A DNA stretch of 64,000 nucleotides from Heterocephalus glaber (taxonomy: Eukaryota > Chordata > Mammalia > Rodentia > Bathyergidae), in contig NW_004624849.1 in NCBI RefSeq assembly GCF_000247695.1, positions 3,300,042 through 3,364,041 on the forward strand, given 5' to 3'. The translations under genes were made by a program, and so were the position numbers. Below, one piece after another: positions 12,301-24,300 of this stretch; within the stretch, counting starts at the first letter, position 1, and each line of letters begins with the position of its first letter. Below the pieces are notes generated by a model that saw nothing but the letters and a program-made list of their open reading frames with translations, did not search any database and was not told where the DNA came from.

Positions 12301-15300
12301 GACCATTCAGAAACAAGGCTCTTAGTGATAGGAGCAGGGGCAGAAGTACAGTGGGGTGATGCAGGAAAGGGTCAACAGGGGAGCTGGTTTGGGAGGGTTC
12401 TTCAGAGCAGGTGGTATCAGCAAATCTCTCTGAAAAGATGACATTTGAGCTGAGACCTGAATAATGAGAAGGAACCAGGCATTCAGAGATGGTGGAGAAG
12501 AGCATTTAGGCAGAACGAACAAGTGCAAAGTCCCTGAAGCAGGAGAGGGCTTGGTGCAGTCCAGCGATAGACCATGCCCAAAGAATGGTGGGAGGAGTGC
12601 CGGGGATTTAGCTCAGTGGTGCCGCCACCGCTGCTGCCACTGATCCCGTCTGCCTCGAAAGCGCAAGGTCCTGAGTTCAATCCCCGGTACCAAAAAAAGA
12701 ATGGTGAGAGATAAGGATGGGGAGATGGGCAGAAAGATCATGCAGGAAGATCTCAAAGACCACAGTGGAGAATTTGGAGTTCATCATAGAAGCCACTGGA
12801 GGTTTTTTTGCCAGAGGCATGTGAACTGACTTTTATATTTTAAGATCACTGTGACTGCTATGGGATAGAGGCTATAGAGGTTAGGATTCCCATTGTAGTG
12901 CCAGGATGCCTGGGTTTAAGTCCCTAGTCTGACACTTTTGAGGTATGAGACCTTGGGAAAACCACTTAACCTCTCCATGTTCCCACCGAGTAACATGTAG
13001 GAACAACTGGAACTGCCTTAAGGGGTCTTAGTAGGATTAAGGGAGGCCAGGGTGAGCCTGGCCTGAAACCAGTGCAATTTCACCATGGATATAATTACAT
13101 CAACGTCCACACAATATGTACACAAGGGCTGAGGAACACAGACACACACACCACTGACATACAGATTCACCTGCACTCACAGACTTACTCATACACTGGG
13201 ACACCTGCCTGCTCATTCCTCTCTCCCTCCTTCTCTCCCTCCCCTCTCACCTGGAATGGGCCCCATAGACGTCTTTGTTGCGCTGGTCACTGGCTTCACC
13301 AAGGCCACAGACTCTCTGGACACCTGTCCCACCCCAAAGAGAGTGCTCAGGGGACATCAGGTGGGCCTGGGAGGGCAGTGGCAGGCCACTGGCAGAAGTA
13401 GCTGGTTTCCTGAGGCTCTCCAGAAGCCCCTCGTCTGTTCTACTGGGGCCGAGCCCACTCTGCCCTTACCTGAGTGCCAGGTGCTGCTGGCAGATGAGCC
13501 ATCTGCCCCTTCAGGAGCATCAGTGCCTCCTCGTGAGGGTCAGGTCGCTTCATGAACACTTTCCCTCCATCTTTCCTAATAAAGGAACCATGGTGGGTTA
13601 GACAGAATCCCCCCCCCCACATTTCCTACAATAAGGAATGTCATCCACCATCACCCCCATTATTATAATTGAGAACCCAGAGCGAAGCAGAAGCTGGTCG
13701 GCAATCATACTGCACAAGGGAGACAACAGCAGTCTGGGCTTCCCTTTGCTTGGGGCTCACCTGGGGCCACTGGCATAAACAGACCCCCCCTCCCTGGAGG
13801 GGGACCCTCAGGTGTGGTGAAATCACAGGCAGTGATGAGGATGGCAGGTGCTGCTGACCTAAGGGCCTCAGGGTGGCAACCCCGGAGTGGCTGCTGGTAC
13901 TGCCTGATGATCTCCCTGATCTGCTGCGTAGGCTGTGGAAAGTGCTCCGAGTTGAGTGTGGAGTACCGGACCAGCTCCAGGGAGGATGATGCTTCGGGTG
14001 AGAGGTGGGGGGAGAGAGTGAGGCCACAGGGTCCCAGCCATACCCATCTGCCCTGGGAAGGCCCTCAGGCTGGGGTGGACACTCACTGCTTTCTGGTGAA
14101 GCCTGGCCCTGAGCTAGAATGGGGGCAGCCACAGGTTTGGTGGGGGGCCTTGGGGCCTTGGCCAGAAAGGCTGGAGCCACAGGCCTTGGAGAGGAGCACA
14201 GGAGCACAGGTTTGGCAGGACGACCGGTGCCTACACACTTTGGCCGTGCCTCTGGTGCTATGGGTTTCTGTGGAGAGCAGGGTGTGAAGTGAACTGCTGG
14301 GACACACCAGCTGCTCTCAGGGACCCCATCCGCCCAAGATGGGCTGTGGGGCTCCAGGGCTCAGACAGGCACAATAATATGAAGCAGCACAGTGCTCCTG
14401 TTAACAGCTGATGTCTCTGAGGACCCCCTCACCCTCCTTAGGCCAGGCTCACCTCTGGGGGCAAGGGTCTCAGGGAAGGACTCAAGGGCGGCTGCTGGAG
14501 TGCCATGGCTTGCAGGGTCATCTCCCGGGCCTGGGGAGAGGTGGTGGTGTCAACCAGGCAGTCCACTATCCACCTCCCAAACCCCCAGACCCTGCCTCAC
14601 TCACCAGGAGCACAGCCTGTTTGTGGATGAAGGCTTGCTGCAGAGCCAGTGTGGAGGTGTCCAGGCCGGGGACTGGGGAGCCGGGCAGAGGGCACAATGA
14701 GCCAAACCCCTGCCCTCCACCAGCCACTATGCTTATGGCTGCCCCTATTCCAGCCCATGTAGGTGCCTGAGGGTCAGTGAGTAGCCCCCACCCTTCTTGG
14801 AGCCACCCTGGGGAAGGCACTGACTTGGCTTCAGCTTTGGTTCTGGGCTTCTCTTGAGGGGGTCTTCAGTACTGCTACTCCCGCCTTCGCCAGGCTGGCC
14901 ACCCCCTTTCATGCGGTAGGCAATGGCTGTAGGCTTCTCCAGGTCCTGGGGGCAGCAGGTGGCTCAAGTGACTGCCTCAGTTTGCATTCCTGAGGCTCCA
15001 TAGCAACAGGCACCTGACACCGGGCCACTTCCTCCACATTGAGGGGGACCTCCCACTGGCTAAGTGTCTGCTCTATGCAGCCTTTACCAACAAAGCATCC
15101 CAGTTAGTCCGTCCCACAACTCAGCACACCTCCCGCTTCACAGAGGAGTAAACTGAGGCTCACAGAGGGGTTGTGACTGGCTCAAGGCTGCATATCATGC
15201 CAAGGACCACGGAGGAGCTCTGGAAGTTCCCAGAGTGAGGGCCAAGGGACCCAGGGACCAAGGTCACTCACTCCTACAGAGACTTGGCTATCACCAGAGC

Positions 15301-18300
15301 GGGGGAAGGGGTCCTGCACTTCTTGCTGGGAGTCCTTTTGGGGTCAGCCAGGAGCATCTCATCCTTTTCCCTGTCCCCAGCAGAGACTCAAACAGGATAC
15401 ACCACTGCATGGCCCTGGCTGTACAAGGCTTCCTATCACCCTGGGTATGTGTGACTCAAGTTTACACTGAGCTGCTGTCAGTCAGTACCCCAGCCCATTC
15501 CTACCGCATCCCCGTAGGATAACACAGGATTGAAGAGGCTGTCCAGGTAGCAATCCAACCCTTTGGGGGGCACAGTGGACTCTCCAAGGCCATCCAAATC
15601 TGGGTGAGGGGTGCACAGAAAATGTCAAGTTCATTTCTCCTGCTGGTCTCCACTCCCTACAGTCCCCTCTAGGCCCCATTTGCATCAGAGATAGTGGCTA
15701 TTGGTGGCTGACCTTGATGCATTTCTGTCCCTCTCTGGGCCTCTGGCTCCCCATTTGTACTGTCCTCATTGTGGCTGTAGTACCCGTCAGAGTCAGGCAC
15801 TTTGGAGGTGTGGCCCTGGGGCTGAAGCCTAATGGGTGTGTCCTCATCTGAGTCCCAGCTGTTCCCAAACAGCCTGTGGGGAAGGGAAACACAGAGCAGC
15901 TGTCCCACAGAGAACCCCAGTCCCCAGAACTCCCAAATCTCCGTGCCTAGAACTGGGTGACTCTTCGTTTAAAAGGCAGGATTGGTGCCGAGGATTTAGC
16001 TCAGTGGCACTGCACCCGCCTTGCAAGTGCAATGTCCTGAGTTCGATCCCTGATACTGGGAAAATAAGGACTGCTGGGTGCCAGGTACTCAGGAGGCTGA
16101 GGCAGGAAGACTGCTTGAGCCCAGAAGTTCCAGGCAAACCTGTGCAACATAGCAAGACCTGCCTCAAAAAAAAAAAATCATGACAAAAAAATCCTCAGAA
16201 TTCAAGACTCTCCAGCAGCGAGGCAGGTGGAGCCTTCTGCCTAGGAGAGGCTCTACTTGTGAGGGTGCCCCAGTAGCTACCTACACTTTGGGGCCTCCCC
16301 TGCTGGTCACAGGCAGTATTGCAACTCAGCTCTACGAGACGACAAGAGGTAAGCGCTCTCTCTCGCTCGCTCTCGCTCTCGCTCCCTTCTGCACCCACGA
16401 TGAAGTAGGACTTCTGTCGTGGGAAGTCCCTGGGGAGTTCCAGGTCAGACACCAGATCCAGCACGTAGTCATGGCCAGCCAGCTCTGCCCACTGGACACC
16501 ATTCTTCATGGCTACTGTCCAGCCTCGCCAGCCATCAGTCAGCCCCCTGGTGAAAAAATGTGGAGAAATGGAAATGCGGGAGGAAACCATCGAGCTATTT
16601 GTTGGGAGACCTCGGGGTATGAGTCACACCCTGGGCATGACAGAGTGGCCCTGGAACCCCCTGAGGAATCCAGCCTCCTACCCTTCCCTCCCTGCCTCCC
16701 AGGGGCACAAGAATGAGCTGGGTAGGGCATTCTAGGAGCCAACCTGTGCCTCAGAATGTCTCCAGCCATCTCTTCCCCCGTGCTCCAGGAGTGCACTGGG
16801 CAGGAGAACTGGTCACCTGGGGTGGCACAGGGGCAGGGCTTAGTCTAGTACTTATAGTCCAGCTTTGCTGGCCTCCCTGCCTACTCCTCCTTCCAGGCTT
16901 CCAGACTCTGATCCTGTGTTTGCATCCTCAACGCCACGGTCCCCCGTCCCAAGTCCAGCTCAGAGCCATATCTGAGTAGGCCCTTTCCAGCCCCTCCCAG
17001 CTCCAGAACCTCTTTGGGTACTGCTGAAAGCCTCTAGTCCAGGAGGCAGAGACAGGACAACTTACCATTGAAGCAGCTCACATCCAGTGCCATGCTGGCC
17101 TTCTCATGGGTGGTGATCCACTCAAGCTGGGTCGGGGGGAAGGTGCGGGCCACCCTTGAGCCTTGCTGTTGGGCCTGGCCCATGGCCTGCATGAGACGGT
17201 GCTGACACACTGCCTGGTAGCCATTCCGCCCATAATCAGACACAAACCTGATGGGTAGGAGTTGGAGCCTGAGAAGAGTCAGGTTAGCCCACAGCTGTAA
17301 GGTGAGGCTGAAAGGCTAGTTTGGAAGGGTCCTGGGTTATAGCCTAGAACTCTGGGCTGTAGTCAAGAGATAATGATCTCAGAGTACCCCAGAATTCATA
17401 GCTAAACTGAAAGGGTCTTAATCTAGCCCAGAAGTATATCTCAGGGCAGCACAGAGATCCAGGGATAGGCCAAAGGGGTTCCAGTTTGTTGGAGCAAAAT
17501 GCTATTGTCAGAGTGGGGGCCTGAGGCTGGGCGTGGCCAAAAACTGGACTCTAGACTATGCCCTCGTTCTTTCACCAGGTAGGACACAGTGGTCATGTGC
17601 TCTCCTCTGGGTCTAACCACCATGCTCTCATTTATGTGCAGATGGCCCCAATGGTTCAACCCAGCCTGAGACCCATGTGCCCACTTCCTACTAGACTGTG
17701 CATGGCCTTCCCTTCCCCTGCCCTGCCAGGAGCAGCTGTGGTACAGGCCCATAGCAGCTATGGAGGGAACCTAGGGCCGCACACATGAGAAGGTAGGCAG
17801 TGCCCCTGCCCTGCTGCTATAGCTGCCACAGTCTCAAGGCTAGTCAAGCAGTGACCACTTACTGTGCATTGGCCTGAGTGAAGCTTTGTACACAGCTACC
17901 CTGCTAGGTGGCTCCTGTTACCATCCCCAATTCACAGGTTCAGAGAAGGGGAGTCACTGGCCCTAGGCCACACAGCAGGTAAGTTTCAGAGCTGGGATAT
18001 ACACCCAGGGCCTGCCTAAGCTCCTTCCCTCACAGTCATGCTTCTCACCCAGCAGCAGGGTAACATCATCACAATATCCTGAGCATGGCCATGCCCACAA
18101 ATTACCACATGCCCTGTCTTTGCTTTGGGCACTGCATATATGTTTATACATTTCATACTCATAACAGCCTATAAGGTACTATCATTATCCCCATTTTACA
18201 GGGGAAGAAACTGAGACACAGAGAGGTTAAGGAACTTGCCCAAGATCACACAGCCTATCCATGGGTGAGCTGGGACTTGAACCCAGACTGTCAAAGCCCA

Positions 18301-21300
18301 GCATCCATGCTCCTCACCCCTTTGTCATACCCCATGACCTGAGAGGTCACTGCTCCTTTCCCAATCCCCCATATCCTGGTCTTGTCTCCTCTGAGTTCTG
18401 GAAGTCTTTCATCCTGTCTGCCCTGACTCCTACCCTCTACAGTGAAGCCTGCTGCTCTTGCTCTGGGCCCAGCGGAGACCAAGTGCCATCCATGGTCCCA
18501 TGTCTGGCTTGTGCCTCCTACAGAGGCTTTGCCCCTCCCCCCACCCCTACCCAACCCCACTGGCCCCACTCACTTGAGGAGGAACTTGTCAAGGTGTGAA
18601 GATGGTGCAAAGCTGCTGAGGCAGGCAGCCAGCAGCAGCCAGCCGCGTGTGGCATTGTGAGCATTGTGATTGTGCCACACCTGGTTGGCCAGCTGGCCTA
18701 GGATCTCATCCCGAAGCTCAGGTGCCACCAGCCCCTTTTGTATGATGTAGTTCCCAAAGATGTTCTCCTGGGCACCTTGCAGATTGGGGTCACCCATGAA
18801 ACGCAGGATCTGGGTCACAAATAAGACTCCTATGGGCCTTTCAGAAAGCTATTCCTGCCAGATCCCCATCCTGCAGCATGCATCCCTGTCCTGCCTCTCC
18901 CAAGGGTCCCCTCAGCTATATAAAAGTCCCTTGTAATATACCTGCTGTATTTTATGCCAAATGACTAGGCAGTTCACCCCAACCACAGGGAAAGTTAAGA
19001 TCCAAAGTACATGTTGACTTCCTTTCCTGCTCATGAACCTTCTATGGCTCCCCATAAGGTCCGGTCCCTCCTTTCACTCCTGGCCTCCAGCTAGCCCCCT
19101 CACATCTTGCTCCATCTAGACCCCAGAAGGTTTTCCTGACTTTTAGCTCTGTTTGTTTCCTTCCCACAGAAGTGCACTCCTAGGCTCCCTATACTCTTGG
19201 GGTAAAATTTGAGTTCTGGGTCTGCCACTGGGGCCTTGCTCACCATCCACCCACAGCCCTCCTGCCTGATCACACTGATTTCCTCTTCTCTCTGTGCCTG
19301 CCTCACTCTCCCTGCAGGCAAATTCCCCTCTAGCTCGAATATCCCCCTCCAGGATGCCCTTCCTGGCACTGTCCAGGGCTGAGTTCGGGCCCCATGTGGA
19401 TACCCCACCTCTGTGCTTCCCATTGCACAGGCTGGTGGTCACTGGTTAGTCTCAGGGAGTGTCCCTCTCCAGACTGGAATGTCCATGAGGAGAGGAGACA
19501 CTGGTGTCCCTGAAAGGCTCCAGAGAGACTCCAAGGCACTCATTTTGCTAGAAAGATGATGGGGAAAAGAAAGGCCACTAGAAGTGAAGTCAGATCCCTC
19601 TACAGACATAAAAGTCTCTTCACCAAAGAAGAGACGTGGAGCTCATGAGTTGGGCTTGTGAAGGGGCTAGGAGGACAGCACAGGGGGCTTCACAGCCTGG
19701 CCTCATGGCCAGAGGCCCGTACCAGCTTGAAGATGCTCACAGCCTCTGCATGGTGCTCAGCCGGCAGCCGTGTGAGGGGTGTCCTCAGGGGGGCTGTCAG
19801 CATCCCAAAGGCAGGCTCCTGGGGGCATAAGGCAGGAACATGAGGAGGCAGAGCTGGGACTGACAGGCACTGCTGGATCCCTGCCCTGTGCCAGGTGGGA
19901 ATGCAAAAGCTCAGGCGGTGGGCTCCTGTCCGAAGTGTGTGGACAGGGACACAGGGTGGGCAGGAACAGGCAGCGGCCTCAGTGAATTGTGGTAGAGGCA
20001 GGAGGACCCCCGTCCTGGGCCCTTGGGGGTGGAAGGAGGAAATGAGAGCAGGACAGGTTCCATGGCTCTCCAAGTCCTTCCATTTCTGCAGTAAGTCCAG
20101 CCTCCAGGGTAAGCCACTGCCTGAGTCCCGAGGCCTCCCTGCACTCAGGCCCCGGCACCCCAGATGTCCATGCTCCACACTGAAGGTTCATGTTGGCACC
20201 ATGGGAGCATGAACCCAGGGGAGGACAATGTCCCCTCTTTTTTTCTCAATCCTGGGCATGAAATCCAAGGACTCTGTCACTGAGCCATATCCCAGGGACA
20301 ATGTCAGCTCTGATGGTGGTCTGTGCCCACTGGTCATGGCCCCTTAGCTGACGCCAGCCCTTACCTTGAAGTGGCACCGGACAAACTTGGCCATGGGGTA
20401 GTTGTTGATATCTAGGGGCAGTGTGACTCGGGGTTCAGTCTGGAGCCGGGGTGTCCGCACAGGGGCCACTTGAGGAACTCTGGGCGGCCTAAGGCCTGTG
20501 GAGAGTGGGGCATGAGGTAGCTGCACCCTCATCCCCGTGCCCTTCCCCACTGTCCAGTGCTAACACACCTGCCACTTCTTGCAAGAGCCCAACCAGTTCA
20601 GCTGGAACCTCCAGGTGTCCCACAGCTACCACTTCCCGCTTGCTCAGCTCCTGGGGACCAGTAGGTGGTGAGGGAACAGCCTGCCACACTCCCACCTGCC
20701 AGTCCCCCTCCCTGTCCCTTGCTGCCACCCAGAGTCACACCCACCTCCTGCTCCCGCAGCCGTGCCTCCTCCACCCAGCGCCTGTGCTCTGCCCTTAGCT
20801 GCAGGAGAGCAGATGGTCAGGGCGGGATGACGGGCAGAGGCACCGGCAGCCCAGGCAGGGCAAGCCAGGCTCACAGGGCATCTGGCATGAGGAGGGGCAG
20901 CTTTGTGCTGCCTGGAGGCCACTGCTCCCTTCAGAGAGGAGCAGAGGTGGCCGAGGTGGCCAGAGAAGCAGGGAGGGGAAAGGAGAAAGCAAGAGAAAGA
21001 CAGTGGGAGACAGCAAGGAAGAAAGACTTTGGGGAAAGACATATGGGAGGACTCTGGGAAGCTCTAAGCAGCAAGCGTCATGCAAAACCTTCAGTAAAAG
21101 CTACATAGTCCCTCCATGCCTTGGGAGTGGCATTTGTCTTCCTGGTGGTTGGTTTATGTGACAGTGGGCCAGGTCTAGCCCCAAGGTCAGGGCCAGACCA
21201 TAACCAGGGATGCCCAAGTGACCAAGCTGTGACCAAGCCTAATTCCCAGAGACCCCTGATCCCAGCACCAACCAGTCCTTCCCATGCCACATCCCATCTG

Positions 21301-24300
21301 ACCTTCTGCACCAACCCCAAGGGGAAGATGAGAAATTGAGGCCACGGAGGGGCCAAGACTACCCAGCTTGAACATGGCAGAGGAGGGTCTGGAGCCCAAG
21401 ACTATCTGAAGCCAAGTCTTTTCCATTGGGCGCTAAGTGCCTCCCCTCCCTATGGACCCCTGCATCCCGATGGTGCAGGGTCTGTACCTTAAAGTAGCGC
21501 CGGCGGTCCATGTATGTGTGCACCAGGGCTCGGAACTTCACCAGGCTCCTTCGCATCTGTTGGTAGCGTTGCCTGGGGGCCAGGGAGTGGAGCCAAGGGT
21601 AACAGGGTGACTAAGGGGCAGAAGTGCCTCTCCCAGTTGGGCCTGGGAGCCAGTGTCTACTTCTCACTCTGGGACACGTTGCCAGAAAGGGAAACAAGCT
21701 CAGAGAGGGGAAGTGACTTGGTAGAGGTCACAGAGCAAATTCAGTGGGAGGGTCTGGATGAACCATGTCAGAGATCATGTATTTTCTATCAGGTTATGGT
21801 CCCCATGTCCCAGAGATTCAGGGCTGGCCCCTCTTGCCTGAATGGATTCCCACAAGTTAAGAGGGCCTGGAAATTGTCAGGAAGGACACCCAAAAGCAGA
21901 AACACTGGGAATTTGATCATTCTTCCTGCAGAGGTCCCCCTTTCAGCTTGCATGTCTCCAGAGACAAGGAGCTCACTACTTGAGTTCCAGCATGGCCTCT
22001 CCCAAGCCCAAGCATAGGATCCGAGGGAGTCTTGCCTTCTCTGAGTCCCACCTGGCAAGGTAGCCACGGGCTCGGCTCTGCAGTAGGATGATCTTATGGC
22101 GCAGGGAGCGGAAACGCCGCTGGATGAAGAAGCCACGGAGGCAGCGCTGCAATGTGAGGGCTGCCAGGTTCAGGACATGCTCCCGCATGCTTTCCAGAAG
22201 CTGGTGCAGATGTTCCTTAAGGAACAGCTGGGGACAGAAAGCAGGTACAGGACAGGTAAGGGCCAAAAGGTTGGACAAGGCCCTCCTGCTCCAGAGGCCC
22301 ATGGAGACAGGACAAGGTAGCTACCTGGAGCTAGGGTGGAAGGAGGGCTGAGATCAGGGAGGTGAAAGAAAGAATGCTCGTGCCCAGGCAGAGGAAGCAT
22401 GCCTTATGGCCAGCCCAGTGGGACAGCTTCCAGGACATAAATGTTATTTTGTTTTTGTATTTATTTTTTTTCAGTACCGGGGATCAAACTCGGGTCCTTG
22501 TGCTTGCGCAACAGGCAGCAAAACCACTGAGCTAAATCCCCAGCCCCATAAATGTTATTTTGTTTTTGGTGGTACTGAGGATGGAACCCAGGGAACACTG
22601 AGCTATACACGCTCAGCCCCTTTTAAAAACGTTGAGACAGAGTCTTGCTAAGTTGTGCAGGCTGGGCTTGAATTTGTGATCCTCCTGCCTTAGCCTCCTG
22701 AGTAGCTGGGATTACAGGTGTGCTGTCATGCCTGGCTGGGACAGGAATCCTTAGCTTGGACATTTCTGACTCCTTAGCCTAAAGTTCAGGGTCTGTGAGC
22801 TTGGGGTCTCCAAGGACTGAGCATGGGACAGGACTCACCTTGCTGACCCCAACACGGTACATGTTTGGCGTGACTGTGCACAGGCGGCTCAGCACTGACA
22901 CACACATGTCTCCATTAGCTGGCAGGCTGTACTTGAGGGCCACCAGGCAGCGGTACCTGTGGGGGCCCAAACTCAGCCCAAGGTTTCAATATCTATCCCA
23001 GGATAGACCACAGGGTTACCACCCCAGCCCTGTGTATCAGAGGCTGGGTCCCAGTAGTGGGCCTACTACTAGTGGCCCTACTAATAGGGACCTCTAATCA
23101 GAGAATGTCACTCTGTCCTGGAGACTACTGGATAATAGGCCATTTCATTAAAACAAGACATTTTACTGCCATCTGCTGGAAGGTTGTGATAATAACTATT
23201 AAAATCACTCCTCTATGGAGTCAACATAGATACACTAAAACTGAAAAAAGGTAAAACAATAAATATATTTACCATGTAATAGCTAGCATAAGTCTTATAT
23301 GATGTACAACCTGCACCACTCTGCATGGTAAGTCCTATGCTGTCTGGGTTATATATTCCTAGGGCCATGGAGGCTTGGGTAGGGGTCTGTGGAACTCAGG
23401 AACTACTCTGATGGAGATACCTGTCAATGAACATCTGGAAGGGGAGGCGCACTGGGAAGCCCTCCTTGCGGATCCGCACAGTCTCCAGAACCCCCGAATA
23501 TCGTAATTGGGCCATCACCACATCTGGCTCAAAGAGACTCGGCTCCTGCAGGGATGCCCAGAGAGGGAGTCTGCACTGCGGCCCACTCATGTGCAAAGGC
23601 ACTGTCAGTGGTAAAATCTCTACAGGGGCTGGGCAAGTGGAGGTCTAAACAGGCCAAGCCACTTGCCCAGGGCCACACAGCACAGGGAGGATTTTGCCCT
23701 CCCAGAGGCCTCAGCTCTCACTTACCTTCTTGTGGTTGGGCTTCAGGCAACGCACAAACAAGGGGTTGCACCTGGGCAGGGGCAGTAGGAGGGCAGTGTA
23801 AGACCTCAGAGAAGGAAGGTGCTCACACACTGAGGGCCATGGGTGGGCTAAAGGCGAGGCTGATACTCTGCCTCCCCCACCTCTCCATCTTTTCCACCAG
23901 ATCCAAGAGCGACTGCTGGAACTTGGCGGCCACTGTGTGTGCCTTGTAGAGTCGGGTCATGGAGCTGCTCTTGCCCAGGCGCTGAGGGGCAGCCTGTGGG
24001 GCATGGCTGGAGAAGAGGTGTGCCACCACCTGGGCAGGTGGGACGTGGCCAGGAAAGACAAGGTGACAGGCAGGGGAAACAGAGAGGTAAGGGTCAAAAA
24101 AGAGATGAGAGGGCTGGGGATTTAGCTCAGTGGCACTGCACCTGCCTCACAAGCACAAGGTCCTGAGTTTAATCCCCAATACCAAAACAACAACAACAAC
24201 AACAACAACAACCAAAAGAGATGAGGAAAGAGGGCCTGGACTGAAGGAATCTGAGAAACAATTAGGCCCCTGCCCTCTCTTCTATCTTGGGTTGCTTACT

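Noticed and set aside
13641..14207. 188-codon minus-strand frame read as a separate protein
   Set aside because: It merges the real MYO15A exon 39 with intron and exon 40 in a wrong frame; splice sites and human homology explain the real parts.
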